Assembly (NCBI GenBank): GCA_013407085.1
Contig: JACCGJ010018522.1
Location: forward strand, 1-64,000
DNA from: Atriophallophorus winterbourni
Taxonomy: Eukaryota > Platyhelminthes > Trematoda > Plagiorchiida > Microphallidae
DNA: 64,000 nucleotides
Direction of reading: 5' to 3'
Each line of letters opens with the position of its first letter. Position 1 is the first letter of the stretch. Below are positions 1 to 8,715 of the stretch, in pieces. The notes beneath the pieces were generated by a model. That model did no database searches and was not told the origin of the DNA. It was given only the letters and a program-made list of their open reading frames with translations. The position numbers were made by a program, and so were the translations under genes.

Positions 1-355
1 GGAATTCCGGTGTGTGGCGTGTGCGTCCCCTTGCAATGACTGAGGTTCCATTCCAGTTGAATTGATGTCCTTCTTGGTCAATGTGAATTGATAGTTACGA
101 TTTGTAGTCGTGCCTCCTTACCGCTGATTGGTGTTCGTTCAGTCTGGTACCCAGCCTCCTTCCAGTTTGTCCCACGTAATGCATCTCACAATCCGCGCAT
201 GGGATTTTGTAGACCACGTTTGTTTTGTCTTCTTCTTTTAAGCAATCTTTCAATTTGCACAGCTGATTGCGGAGTGTTCGCGTAGGACTGTGTGAAACGT
301 TGATTCCAAGTGGCCGCAGTACTCTTGCAGCAATTTCTGAAACATTCACAATGTA
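1..355 (-). pseudogene. Penelope-like element GIY-YIG endonuclease remnant
   Basis: On the minus strand, about 352 down to 95, the reading contains VVYKIPCADCEMHYVGQTGR followed by LGTRLNEHQSAVRRHD. A Cys pair, a GIY-YIG-like core (YVGQTGR), then Arg and Glu-His is the layout of the endonuclease of Penelope-like retroelements, which nicks target DNA. The upstream part (VSEIAARVLRPLGI, HSPTRTLRNQLCKLKD) matches the linker that usually precedes it. The frame ends at a stop at 97-95, and the following bases still resemble the family, so it is broken there. No matching reverse transcriptase is present; the neighbour at 0.44-1.13 kb is from a different LINE family. Confidence 0.75.
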
Positions 356-439
356 TAGGGGTTTCCTGACCTATGCGTGCAATCCTACACGGGCTCGGTA
401 GTCAAAAACAAAGCAGACATACATCTTCTGTTTGGATAG

Positions 440-1130
440 ACCAAGTTTTGCAGCCATGTAAGAGTTTAGTATGCCGAGGTAAACAAAGCTGTCTACTAAT
501 TCAAGCCTGACACCACACCGTAAGATTTGAAAGAGAACCGTTCCATTCCTGGGTGTGTTTTACACTTGTCCGGCGCACTTCACATACCATGCCTTTAAGC
601 TTCAACTGTTAGTTGGTCCGGTGCTTGTATTATATGAAGGTCATCTTCAAGAAGTGTGATGTCATCCGCATACGCTGGATTGGTAAAAGTTCAATACCTG
701 CGCCCATCAAACTAGCTGAAGTTTTCATTAGTATTTGTCGATCGCTAAGGTAAAATGGAACTGCGAGATAGGGTAACCCTACGGCACCCCGCCGTAGATA
801 TTGTACGAGAACAACAACTGTCCATACACTCGAACTCTGCCCGAGGTTTGGCAATATAATACTTTCAACATACTTCTTGTCCCGGTAGACAGATCCAAAG
901 ACCCTCGCGGAATCGAATTCACACTGTCAACGAATACCACGATAGCTGGCCTACGAAACGCGTGGCATTGTCCCAGTGAATGACGCGCGCGAAGATTTGA
1001 TCTGTACACCTTCGACTAGCACGAAATCCAGTTTGTTCCTTACGGATTTGCTATTCCCATATGGTAATCCAGCGGTCAAATAACATTGAGGCCAAGTCAT
1101 CCGAGCGCGTTGCTTAGCTGATTTGTTGGC
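440..1130 (-). pseudogene. RTE-type LINE reverse transcriptase remnant
   Basis: Minus-strand readings in different frames give the order of RTE reverse transcriptase motifs: TGFRASRRCTDQIF near 1030, RRPAIVVFVD (motif A) near 940, LYCQTSGRVRVYG near 850, GYPIS near 775, and AYADDITLL, the catalytic YADD box, at about 659-673. Frameshifts and stops separate these blocks, so it makes no protein. The core YADD residues are intact. It belongs to a different subgroup from the RTE at 19.8-25.8 kb, judging from the motif spelling. Confidence 0.7.
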
Positions 1131-1198
1131 GTGCTGCATTCAAGTTCGTAAACTAGAGCGTCAGACGCTTAATCCACAAGCCACTTAATCCCCGGTTT

Positions 1199-1322
1199 AA
1201 GAATGCAGAATACGTTTAAATGAATTTATTTAGCAGGAGAGATATGCAGTTGATTTTAAGAACGTCAATCTTTCCGTAGTTGAGTATTGCTGAATTGCTT
1301 AAGATGTCATGCCATGCAACGA
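1199..1322. repeat. Left arm of a ~120-bp inverted repeat
   Basis: The reverse complement of this stretch matches 1756-1883 over about 100-120 bp with roughly 90% identity, for example the shared block GTTCTTAAAATCAA. The outer ends read AAGAATGCAGAAT on the left and ATTCTGCACTCTT on the right. This could be a foldback or MITE-like element of ~685 bp, or two oppositely oriented copies of one dispersed repeat. The right arm is repeated in every tandem unit (again near 7.7 and 14.05 kb); the left arm occurs once. I see no clear target duplication. Confidence 0.7.
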
Positions 1323-1654
1323 GAAATGTGTACTAGGGGTGAAAGCAGAGTATGAGGCAGACGATGATTTACGCCCCATGATTTTGCCATGGAATTTGAG
1401 ATTTTAGCCGAATCTATACCTCAAAGGGAGAGGATGAATGAATTGTCATCTTAACAAAATATTCATTTGCATGCTTTTCCGTCATTCATTGTCATCTTAT
1501 TTTGAACATACCTTTGTTCGAGGTAGACGAATTATTGGTAGAAGAGAACTTTGCACTAGCTATATTTCCACCTGAAAACTCGAATAAGTATGAAGACGCA
1601 AATAGTGGTTGCCCGAACTAATAATGCTGTAGAAGGCTGGCATCATGCATGCAT
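1323..1654. other. Spacer between the inverted-repeat arms, no gene seen
   Basis: No open reading frame, splice-bounded exon or recognisable element was found. The stretch ends in a short ATGCATGC-rich run just before the left boundary of tandem unit 1. Confidence 0.5.
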
Positions 1655-1755
1655 CCCACCATGTGAACATTTCTTAACGGTTTGCGAATGGATTTGCAGA
1701 CAGCATACGGCCTCAGTTCTTCAAGCCAGTGCTCGGGTTCATATCAAACAGAAGT

Positions 1756-1883
1756 AGGCTGAGATATGCGCCAGGACATCTCGAGCAATTCAGCGATACT
1801 CAACTACGGAAAAATTGACGTTCTTAAAATCAATTGCATATCTCCCGCTAAATAAATTCATTTGAATGTATTCTGCACTCTTC
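1756..1883. repeat. Right arm of the inverted repeat
   Basis: Partner of 1199-1322 in opposite orientation. It lies about 100 bp inside the left edge of tandem unit 1, so its copies recur near 7696-7823 and 14022-14149 without the left arm. Confidence 0.7.
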
Positions 1884-2760
1884 AGAATCTATCAAACTGA
1901 CGATTGAGTGTTCGGACACCATCAGTGATACCTAATCGCTCGCTGGCAGTAGTTCCGTACGTTGATACAGCCCGTCGTAGATTCCAATCCTAGTCTTAGA
2001 ACTCCATCGACTTTCCCGTTATGTTCTCAATCTGGTAGCTAGTTTAACCTTAATAAGCATCATGTCTGCTATCAACAGAAAGCAACCGACGATGATTCCA
2101 TTACTTGGAATTTGTAGTAGCCCAGCGTTTAGCTACACGGTAAGCTAGCGTACAAACCATTCAACGCGGATGTTTGTATCTCACTCCATTATTCAGAAAA
2201 TGCAAACTGAAACTATCTGAAAACATTCTGCTGTCCTCTGACGTTTCCTGTCAAAACGCATCGAGGGCATAGCCCCGGCTCTAGACAGGTGCCCCGATAT
2301 GTATAGATACTTTGCGCACTATAGGTTGGACAAATGACGCTTTGAACAATGGAATTGGTCGCCGATATCATTAAGATGACAACCTACAACGCAATAAACG
2401 CTCGTTTGAAAATAGACGACCTGCACAAAGGCGACTGGTATACAGGTCGACCTCAGCCCAAAATTCTTTAGACCTGCTTTACCAGGCGTACATGGTACTA
2501 CTTGAATAATTACACATCAATGTTGAAATGTGCGTATATAAACCGCCGTTAATTCATAAATTCAGAGATTCATGAGCTCTGTTTACGCTCAGACATTAAT
2601 CCGACCAGCTCACTAAGCGATGGAGGTCCAGTCCTGTACGATCAGTCAATAATTGGTGTAAATTGTTTTGTAGCGCCACATGATGACTTCTAATATAGCA
2701 ATCTGCATGGATAGCTCAACTTTTGAACTAAGGCCCGACAAAATGGAAGTACATTTGACT
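1884..2760. other. 3' flank of the micro-exon gene, no gene seen
   Basis: Between the inverted-repeat arm and the AATAAA of the candidate gene, neither strand shows a long frame or a convincing splice-bounded exon. The same holds for the copies in units 2 (7824-8700) and 3 (14150-15026). Confidence 0.5.
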
Positions 2761-2775
2761 CGAATTGTTTATTCT

Positions 2776-4175
2776 TTATAAAAGACATTCGCATTCACTG
2801 CGCGAGACATTGGTGAATCTGTCCACAATGAATATAATCTTGATGTCGTAGATTCCCATTTTTGATACGACTGAAATAGAAACTTGCAAATTAGAAACTC
2901 AGAAAAAAACTTTTATCACTTCTCAATCAAGAGGTGTATCATCAATAATATAAAAAATGTTCATTTTCACTTACAAGAGCAATCTATTAGGCTTCTTGGA
3001 AAAAGTCTGCAAAAAATAAAATGGTTTGTCATTTAATCAGATAGGGGCGAAGTTTTAGGGCAATGATCCCAAGAGATTTAGCATCACAAACATATTAGAA
3101 GCACGCTTACCGGTTTCGATGTTGGCAACCTGCAACGGTAGATCTTGAATTAGGACACGTAAAATCAGTAATTTTCTTATCACAGGTCAACAGCAGAACT
3201 GATGAGCATCATGTTGAATAACGACTTACATTCAAGACCCATCGCTAAGGATCCGATCCAGCGGCACACCTGAAAACAACTAGCGTTTAATATGATACAT
3301 CTACTTCAGTACATTGAATTGATATCACGAACATCAAGTGAACTATGCGAACATCATCATAAACTTACCAGTTGACCAGTTCTGTAACGGAAAAGCTTTT
3401 TTATTAAAAGCTCAGATAGGGGCGAAGTTTTAGGGCAATGATCCCGAAAGATTTAGCATCACAAACATATTGGAAGTACACTTACCGGCTTTTTGGAACA
3501 GAGTTCGACGCTGGCAACCTGCAACCGTAGAGCTCGAATTAGGACACGTAAAATCAGGAAATGTTCTTATCACAGGTCAACAGCAGAACTGATAAGCATC
3601 ATATTGAATATCGACTTACATTCAAGACCCATCGCTAAGGATCCGATCCAGCGGCACACCTGAAAATAACTAGCGTTTAATATGATACATCTACTTCAGT
3701 AAATTGAATTGATATCACGAACATCAAGTGAACTATGCGAACATCATCATAAACTTACCAGTTGACCAGTTCTGTAACGGAAAAGTTTGTTTATTAAAAG
3801 CTCAGATAGGGGCGAAGTTTTAGGGCAATGGTCCCGAAAGATTTAGCATCACAAAGATATTGGAATTACACTTTCATTTTATTGACGTACATGGATTAAA
3901 ACTCAACGATTCCGCACCTCTAATCCTGGGAGTAAAATTGATGTTTGTTAACTTCATTCGTGAGCAATATAAATTCAGAAGCTGAAATAAAAAACTGTGG
4001 TTGACACACATTTAAAAATTCAGATTCATGAATGAAGTCAAATAAATCAGGGTAGGCAAGGAACATCATGGCAAACACTCACGTGGTCGGCGAGGCGAAA
4101 CACAACGACTGAATTTACAACGACCAAATTAAAACAAATAAAAATATTATTAATTACGATAAACATTATTGTCAT
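2776..4175 (-). CDS. Candidate micro-exon gene (MEG-like secreted protein), copy 1
   Basis: Minus strand. Exon 1 (4175-4083) starts ATG and encodes 31 residues with a hydrophobic signal-peptide-like core (MFIVINNIFICFNLVVVNS), ending at a GTGAGT donor. Very short segments bounded by AG and GTAAGT follow: 13 nt (3771-3759), 40 nt (3659-3620), 33 nt (3518-3486), 13 nt (3381-3369), 40 nt (3269-3230), 19 nt (3129-3111) and 32 nt (3006-2975). The last exon starts at 2870 and stops at 2778-2776, with AATAAA at 2773-2768. A TATA-like run lies near 4260. Schistosome MEGs have this layout: a signal exon, then tandem micro-exons. The frame is not settled. It stays open throughout if a 29-nt exon at 3981-3953 (weak GTTAAC donor) is included and the 33-nt exon uses an inner AG (25 nt). 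Other choices give early stops. Secretion and function are inferred. Confidence 0.5.
3039..3875. repeat. Micro-exon cassette array, unit 1 (about 2.2 repeats of 375-390 bp)
   Basis: The block beginning CAGATAGGGGCGAAGTTTTA recurs at 3039, 3413 and 3803. Repeats are 370 or 390 bp long because a 20-bp piece (CAAGTGAACTATGCGAACAT) is present or absent. Each full repeat holds three AG/GT-bounded micro-exon candidates on the minus strand. The last, partial repeat decays after GATATTGGAATTACAC. Confidence 0.9.
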
Positions 4176-4619
4176 GAAATGCTTTGATGTGACAACCGTT
4201 TAAATAATATTAAATTATTGTATAATAATATTTTTTATTAAGATTCGTTTAATTAATATACATATTATATTCACTTCAGTTCAGTTACTAGGCAGAGGAC
4301 TGTAAATATCTGAAATGCCAATCTAGCTTCCAGAATTTCTGTCGGCAAAGGCTTTAAGGAAGCGCCCACCCCATCCAAAGATGGTTCATTGTTCTTTTGT
4401 ATCTTCGTCGAATGCGATTTTATTATCGAGTAAATAGGGTGCAAAACTCATATCTAATAATTTTAATGAAACATGAGACCGCTGTTTAATATTGTAATCA
4501 GTTGAAGGATTTTATTGGGATGCGATATGTGGAAACGACAGATTTGTAAATAGTGAAAAGGGTAATTATCTTCAAAGTTGAAGATGGTTAAATTCTTCGA
4601 ACTATAGTAATTTGCACAG
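4176..4619. promoter_or_regulatory. Presumed upstream region of the micro-exon gene
   Basis: Very AT-rich. Read on the minus strand it has a TATA-like run TATAATATGTATATT near 4265-4250, about 80 bp before the start codon. Same arrangement at 10466-10909 and 17202-17645. The role is inferred from position only. Confidence 0.3.
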
Positions 4620-4858
4620 TTGTGCACGTATGTGCAATTGTGCAGCATTTCTGTGCTGTGCGGCTAACATCGTGCTAAATCGATTGGCCAACGGTAGTGA
4701 GCTTCGTGCTGAAACACGCTGCAGTCTCACTACCATTTCTATTTCCTTTCTCATATCTGTCTAGGCCTGGGCAACCTGAAATTATCGTAGCCCATGTGCA
4801 GTCTTTCACTGCACGGCACCTCAACTGGATCAGGCTTGTGCTTTCATACATACATACA
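4620..4858 (+). repeat. SINE-like dispersed repeat, copy in unit 1
   Basis: A ~240-bp element running from TGCAGCATTTCTGTGCTG to GGATCAGGCTTGTGCTTTC, ending in a short CATACATAC tail. Related copies lie at 10910, 17646, 33484, 37254 and 38703, with a deleted one at 38597, all in the same orientation. No clear tRNA-type A and B boxes are visible, so its class is open. Small open frames inside it are chance. Confidence 0.75.
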
Positions 4859-4860
4859 AT

Positions 4861-4906
4861 TTGTACAGTTTTATATTTGTATTATCTTAATTCGTTAACT
4901 TAGACA
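4861..4906 (+). repeat. 3' end of Gypsy left LTR, unit 1
   Basis: The run ending GTTAACTTAGACA matches the end of the right LTR at 30600-30645. The rest of this LTR is missing, replaced by the SINE-like repeat. Copies at 11151-11196 and 17887-17932. Confidence 0.55.
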
Positions 4907-4946
4907 AATTGGTAAAACCGAACACGCATTCGATTCGATTCGAGCC

Positions 4947-5573
4947 ATGAACCATGATACAAATTATGAAGACAAGAAAAAAGAGGATTTTATCAAACAA
5001 TTCACATTCCTCTTTTTCGACAAGACAGATCCACGTCTCAGGTTTGCACAAATCGAAGCTGTATTCGAGTAATACCGTTTTCGAACGCAATGCACACGCT
5101 ACAACAGTGTTGTTGGAATGCTTCCAACCTACAACGCCAGAGAAGTTTCTGATTTAGTTTATGATCAACATGCCACAGATCATTACGTTAAACTCAAATC
5201 TGTGATTATCTCATATATTGGTTCAACCGATGAGCAAAACTTGCGAAAACTCTTATCCAGCTGTGAGCTAGGAGATCGTAAAACTTCACAACACTTATGT
5301 CTTTTGTTACAGTTACAGAGTACACAGAAGGTTGACGAACCCGTCCTACGAAAGATCTGGTTCCCGAGTTTGTTAAACGTTATGCGCAAAGTTCCGGTTA
5401 TTATGAAAAACGACAGTAACCTAGACAAGCTTGCTCAAGTTGCAGATAAAGTCTATGACATCTCTCATAATACATCAATCTGCGCGGTCAGCCAAGCAAC
5501 TTCCAACTCTTGTACTTCTAACGCAGATTTGAACAAGGATATATCTTATTTGAAATCCCGGATCAGTGAATAG
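4947..5573 (+). pseudogene. gag: Gypsy (CsRn1/Kabuki-type) gag remnant, unit 1
   Basis: A capsid-like reading. The start gives FFDKTDPRLRFAQIEAVFE, then a TAA stop at 5070-5072, then in the same frame VVGMLPTYNAREVSDLVYDQ, RKLLSSCELGDRKTSQHL and DKLAQVADKVYDISH. These match the conserved blocks of the CsRn1/Kabuki gag capsid, including the ELG-DR-SQ-L motif. The in-frame stop is the only lesion up to the end at 5573, but the zinc-knuckle region is lost downstream. The same stop is found in all three units, so it predates their duplication. Confidence 0.8.
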
Positions 5574-5839
5574 ACTTTACAAATCTGGCAGTTAAACAAA
5601 AGTCAAAGCCGTCCTCGCCATGGAAAGAACACCATGCAGCACCACGATAAACGAAGCCGCTAAGCCAGGCAGTAGAAACGGCGGCTCTGTCTGGCAATAA
5701 AACCAGCCGCTTATTCTATTTACTGATGGTTCAACAAAGATGCGTTTCCTGAGCGTCATCCCACCCACAAACTCGGGACGCAGAAACCACTCTTCCTTGA
5801 CCCTACCAGCAGCCAACGATCACTCTCGATCGACCTCGG

Positions 5840-6762
5840 TCAGCGACGTAACATTCGCTGGATCTCAACTGTTTCCGATGTCAGAAACTCTATCCTGGAA
5901 GCCGATTTTCTCTCACACTTTCATCTTTCAGTCAACATGAGTAGACAAAACCTCATTGACAATGTCACAAAAATTAAGGCCATCGGCAATTTGTGTAATT
6001 CACCCATACAATCTATCCGAGTCCTGATTCCAGATGTTGCACCGAAATACTTTTCTCTCATGAGCGAATTTTCAGATAACTTCAAACCTTGTGTACACGA
6101 CACTCCTCTGAAGCATTTAATCAAACACCAAATTTCAACCCGTTGACCCCCGGTTTTAGTAGATTAGGCAGAATTGCACCCAACAAACTTGAAGATGCCA
6201 AACGAAAATTCTAGCATGTAAAGCAACTCGGAATAATAGTCCATCAATTGTACCTTGAGCCACACCTCTTTTAACGAATAAAGTTCTCTTCTTCTTCTTC
6301 TTCTTCTTTACATGGTGGACAAAAACAAACCGGACGCCTGGTGTCCATGTTGCGATTATCGTGCTTTAAATCGTGTAACGATCCCAGATCGATATCTTAT
6401 TTCGCACATGCATTACTTTGCACTGTCTCTTCACGGAAAATGTGTTCTTGATTTTGAATTTATTTCGCGCATATCATCAAATTCCCGTGGCTGACGAGGA
6501 TATTACCAAAACTGCCATCACCACTCGATTTGGTTTGTTCGAATTTCTCAGGATGCCATTTGGTCTACGCAATGCTGCACAGACTTTCCAGATATACATG
6601 GACCAAGTTTCCTTCGATCTATATTTCGTCTACGTGTATAATAATGATGTCATAATTGTGAGTACAACCCCCCTGAACATCTGTAGTGACGGTTCAAATA
6701 TTCAATCAATAGTAATCAATAATTTTGTAATTCAAATTTTCTTGTTGTTAGCCTCACATTAA
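5840..6762 (+). pseudogene. pol: Gypsy pol remnant (protease end, linker, partial RT), unit 1
   Basis: Reading 5840-6146 gives NIRWISTVSDVRNSILEADF and later VHDTPLKHLIKHQI, the protease C-end and linker of CsRn1-type pol. After a stretch with stops, 6312-6494 encodes CDYRALNRVTIPDRY. A frameshift near 6455 leads to LFRAYHQIPVADEDITKTAI and FEFLRMPFGLRNAAQTFQ. The catalytic box reads YNNDV (about 6637-6651), so the first Asp of YxDD is Asn. Homology fades after about 6700. A (CTT)n insertion at about 6275-6310 interrupts the linker. Confidence 0.85.
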
Positions 6763-6776
6763 TTACAATATACTCT

Positions 6777-7594
6777 TTGTCTACGCACAATTTTCGTTTT
6801 TCTGTGGTTGTCTGGGAGTCGAAATTGTATGTGGATATCCAGTTTGGTCTGTCCATAGCAGCTTGTTTGATGTCGTTTCAGCTAAGTCCACACCTGCAGA
6901 TTTCCTCTTCACACGAGCGATTCCAGTATCTTGGGCCGTCCGACCCTCTCTTCCGATTGAGTTCCATACCAGAGCATGATCGTGATGTCATCATAAGGTT
7001 TCCGCAAGGTGTGCCCAACCCTTCTCCAATTTCTTCTACTGATCTGCTAGGCGATCGGGTCCTCAGCAGCAATCTGCGACAGGTCTTGATTCCTTATCTT
7101 TGCTGGCCATTTACCCCAATAATTCGACAAAGGCCATTATTGTGGAATGATTGCAAGCGGCCAGAAGACTTTGCTGTCACTCGCCAGGTTTCCGATCCAT
7201 AGAGTCCAAGGATTTGACGTGCTTCGAATATCGGACTTTCGTGCGTTTTGATGAACCTTCGACCCCAAATGGTTTTCAAAGCTATAACGCGTATCTTCTT
7301 TGGTTGCCGATTCTTGCGACTTAGTGCCTTCGTTCGTGCCACCACTTATTGGAACAAAAGGCTTCCGAGGTAGACGAATGGCTAACCGTCTTTGACTCAC
7401 TGCTTTAACCATTGATGTGATTGATGGGGTGCTCATCAGTTAGCACATCGAGGACTGTCTGTTTTTAGGATTCTCACGCTTAGTCCTGCATATGAGCAAG
7501 TGTGCTAGTCCTATCGGTCTTCTCTGAATACGTTGGGGGTCACGTGATATCAGCAACTCATCAGCGTATTCCAGCCACTCATTTCTTTGCAACT
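6777..7594 (-). pseudogene. RTE 3' end, unit 1 (indel-rich copy)
   Basis: Minus strand. Pieces such as YGSETWRVT, LQSFHNNGLCRIIGV and PKKIRVIALK correspond to the RTE C-terminal region seen clean in unit 3. Frequent one- to three-base insertions and deletions relative to unit 3 break the frame from about 6915 to 7594. The sequence stops within the YADD region, directly at the start of unit 2. Confidence 0.8.
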
Positions 7595-8715
7595 CCCACC
7601 ATGTGAACATTTCTTAACGGTTTGCGAATGGATTTGCAGACAGCATACGGCCTCAGTTCTTCAAGCCAGTGCTCGGGTTCATATCAAACAGAAGTAGGCT
7701 GAGATATGCGCCAGGACATCTCGAGCAATTCAGCGATACTCAACTACGGAAAAATTGACGTTCTTAAAATCAATTGCATATCTCCCGCTAAATAAATTCA
7801 TTTGAATGTATTCTGCACTCTTCAGAATCTATCAAACTGACGATTGAGTGTTCGGACACCATCAGTGATACCTAATCGCTCGCTGGCAGTAGTTCCGTAC
7901 GTTGATACAGCCCGTCGTAGATTCCAATCCTAGTCTTAGAACTCCATCGACTTTCCCGTTATGTTCTCAATCTGGTAGCTAGTTTAACCTTAATAAGCAT
8001 CATGTCTGCTATCAACAGAAAGCAACCGACGATGATTCCATTACTTGGAATTTGTAGTAGCCCAGCGTTTAGCTACACGGTAAGCTAGCGTACAAACCAT
8101 TCAACGCGGATGTTTGTATCTCACTCCATTATTCAGAAAATGCAAACTGAAACTATCTGAAAACATTCTGCTGTCCTCTGACGTTTCCTGTCAAAACGCA
8201 TCGAGGGCATAGCCCCGGCTCTAGACAGGTGCCCCGATATGTATAGATACTTTGCGCACTATAGGTTGGACAAATGACGCTTTGAACAATGGAATTGGTC
8301 GCCGATATCATTAAGATGACAACCTACAACGCAATAAACGCTCGTTTGAAAATAGACGACCTGCACAAAGGCGACTGGTATACAGGTCGACCTCAGCCCA
8401 AAATTCTTTAGACCTGCTTTACCAGGCGTACATGGTACTACTTGAATAATTACACATCAATGTTGAAATGTGCGTATATAAACCGCCGTTAATTCATAAA
8501 TTCAGAGATTCATGAGCTCTGTTTACGCTCAGACATTAATCCGACCAGCTCACTAAGCGATGGAGGTCCAGTCCTGTACGATCAGTCAATAATTGGTGTA
8601 AATTGTTTTGTAGCGCCACATGATGACTTCTAATATAGCAATCTGCATGGATAGCTCAACTTTTGAACTAAGGCCCGACAAAATGGAAGTACATTTGACT
8701 CGAATTGTTTATTCT

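Larger units (their letters stand above)
1655..7594. repeat. Tandem segmental unit 1 (5,940 bp)
   Basis: The sequence starting CCCACCATGTGAACATTTC recurs at 1655, 7595 and 13921, giving head-to-tail units of 5,940, 6,326 and about 6,720 bp. The first ~5.2 kb is nearly base-identical between units apart from the number of internal cassettes. The last ~680 bp (from about 6915) is the RTE 3' end and differs from the other units by many one- to three-base indels. Each unit carries a minus-strand candidate micro-exon gene, a dispersed repeat, a Gypsy remnant and the end of an RTE. Confidence 0.9.

Noticed and set aside
3190..3235. CTGATGAG followed by AT-rich sequence, a possible hammerhead core in the cassette repeat
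   Set aside because: No GAAA element or stem I partner follows, and the other cassettes read CTGATAAG, so the core is not conserved.
3039..3875. Regular direct repeats that might be taken for a CRISPR-like or satellite array
   Set aside because: The repeats are 370-390 bp, contain conserved splice signals in matching places, and lie in a eukaryotic locus.
5592..5816. 74-codon minus-strand frame, repeated in each unit
   Set aside because: Antisense shadow of the Gypsy gag-pol junction.
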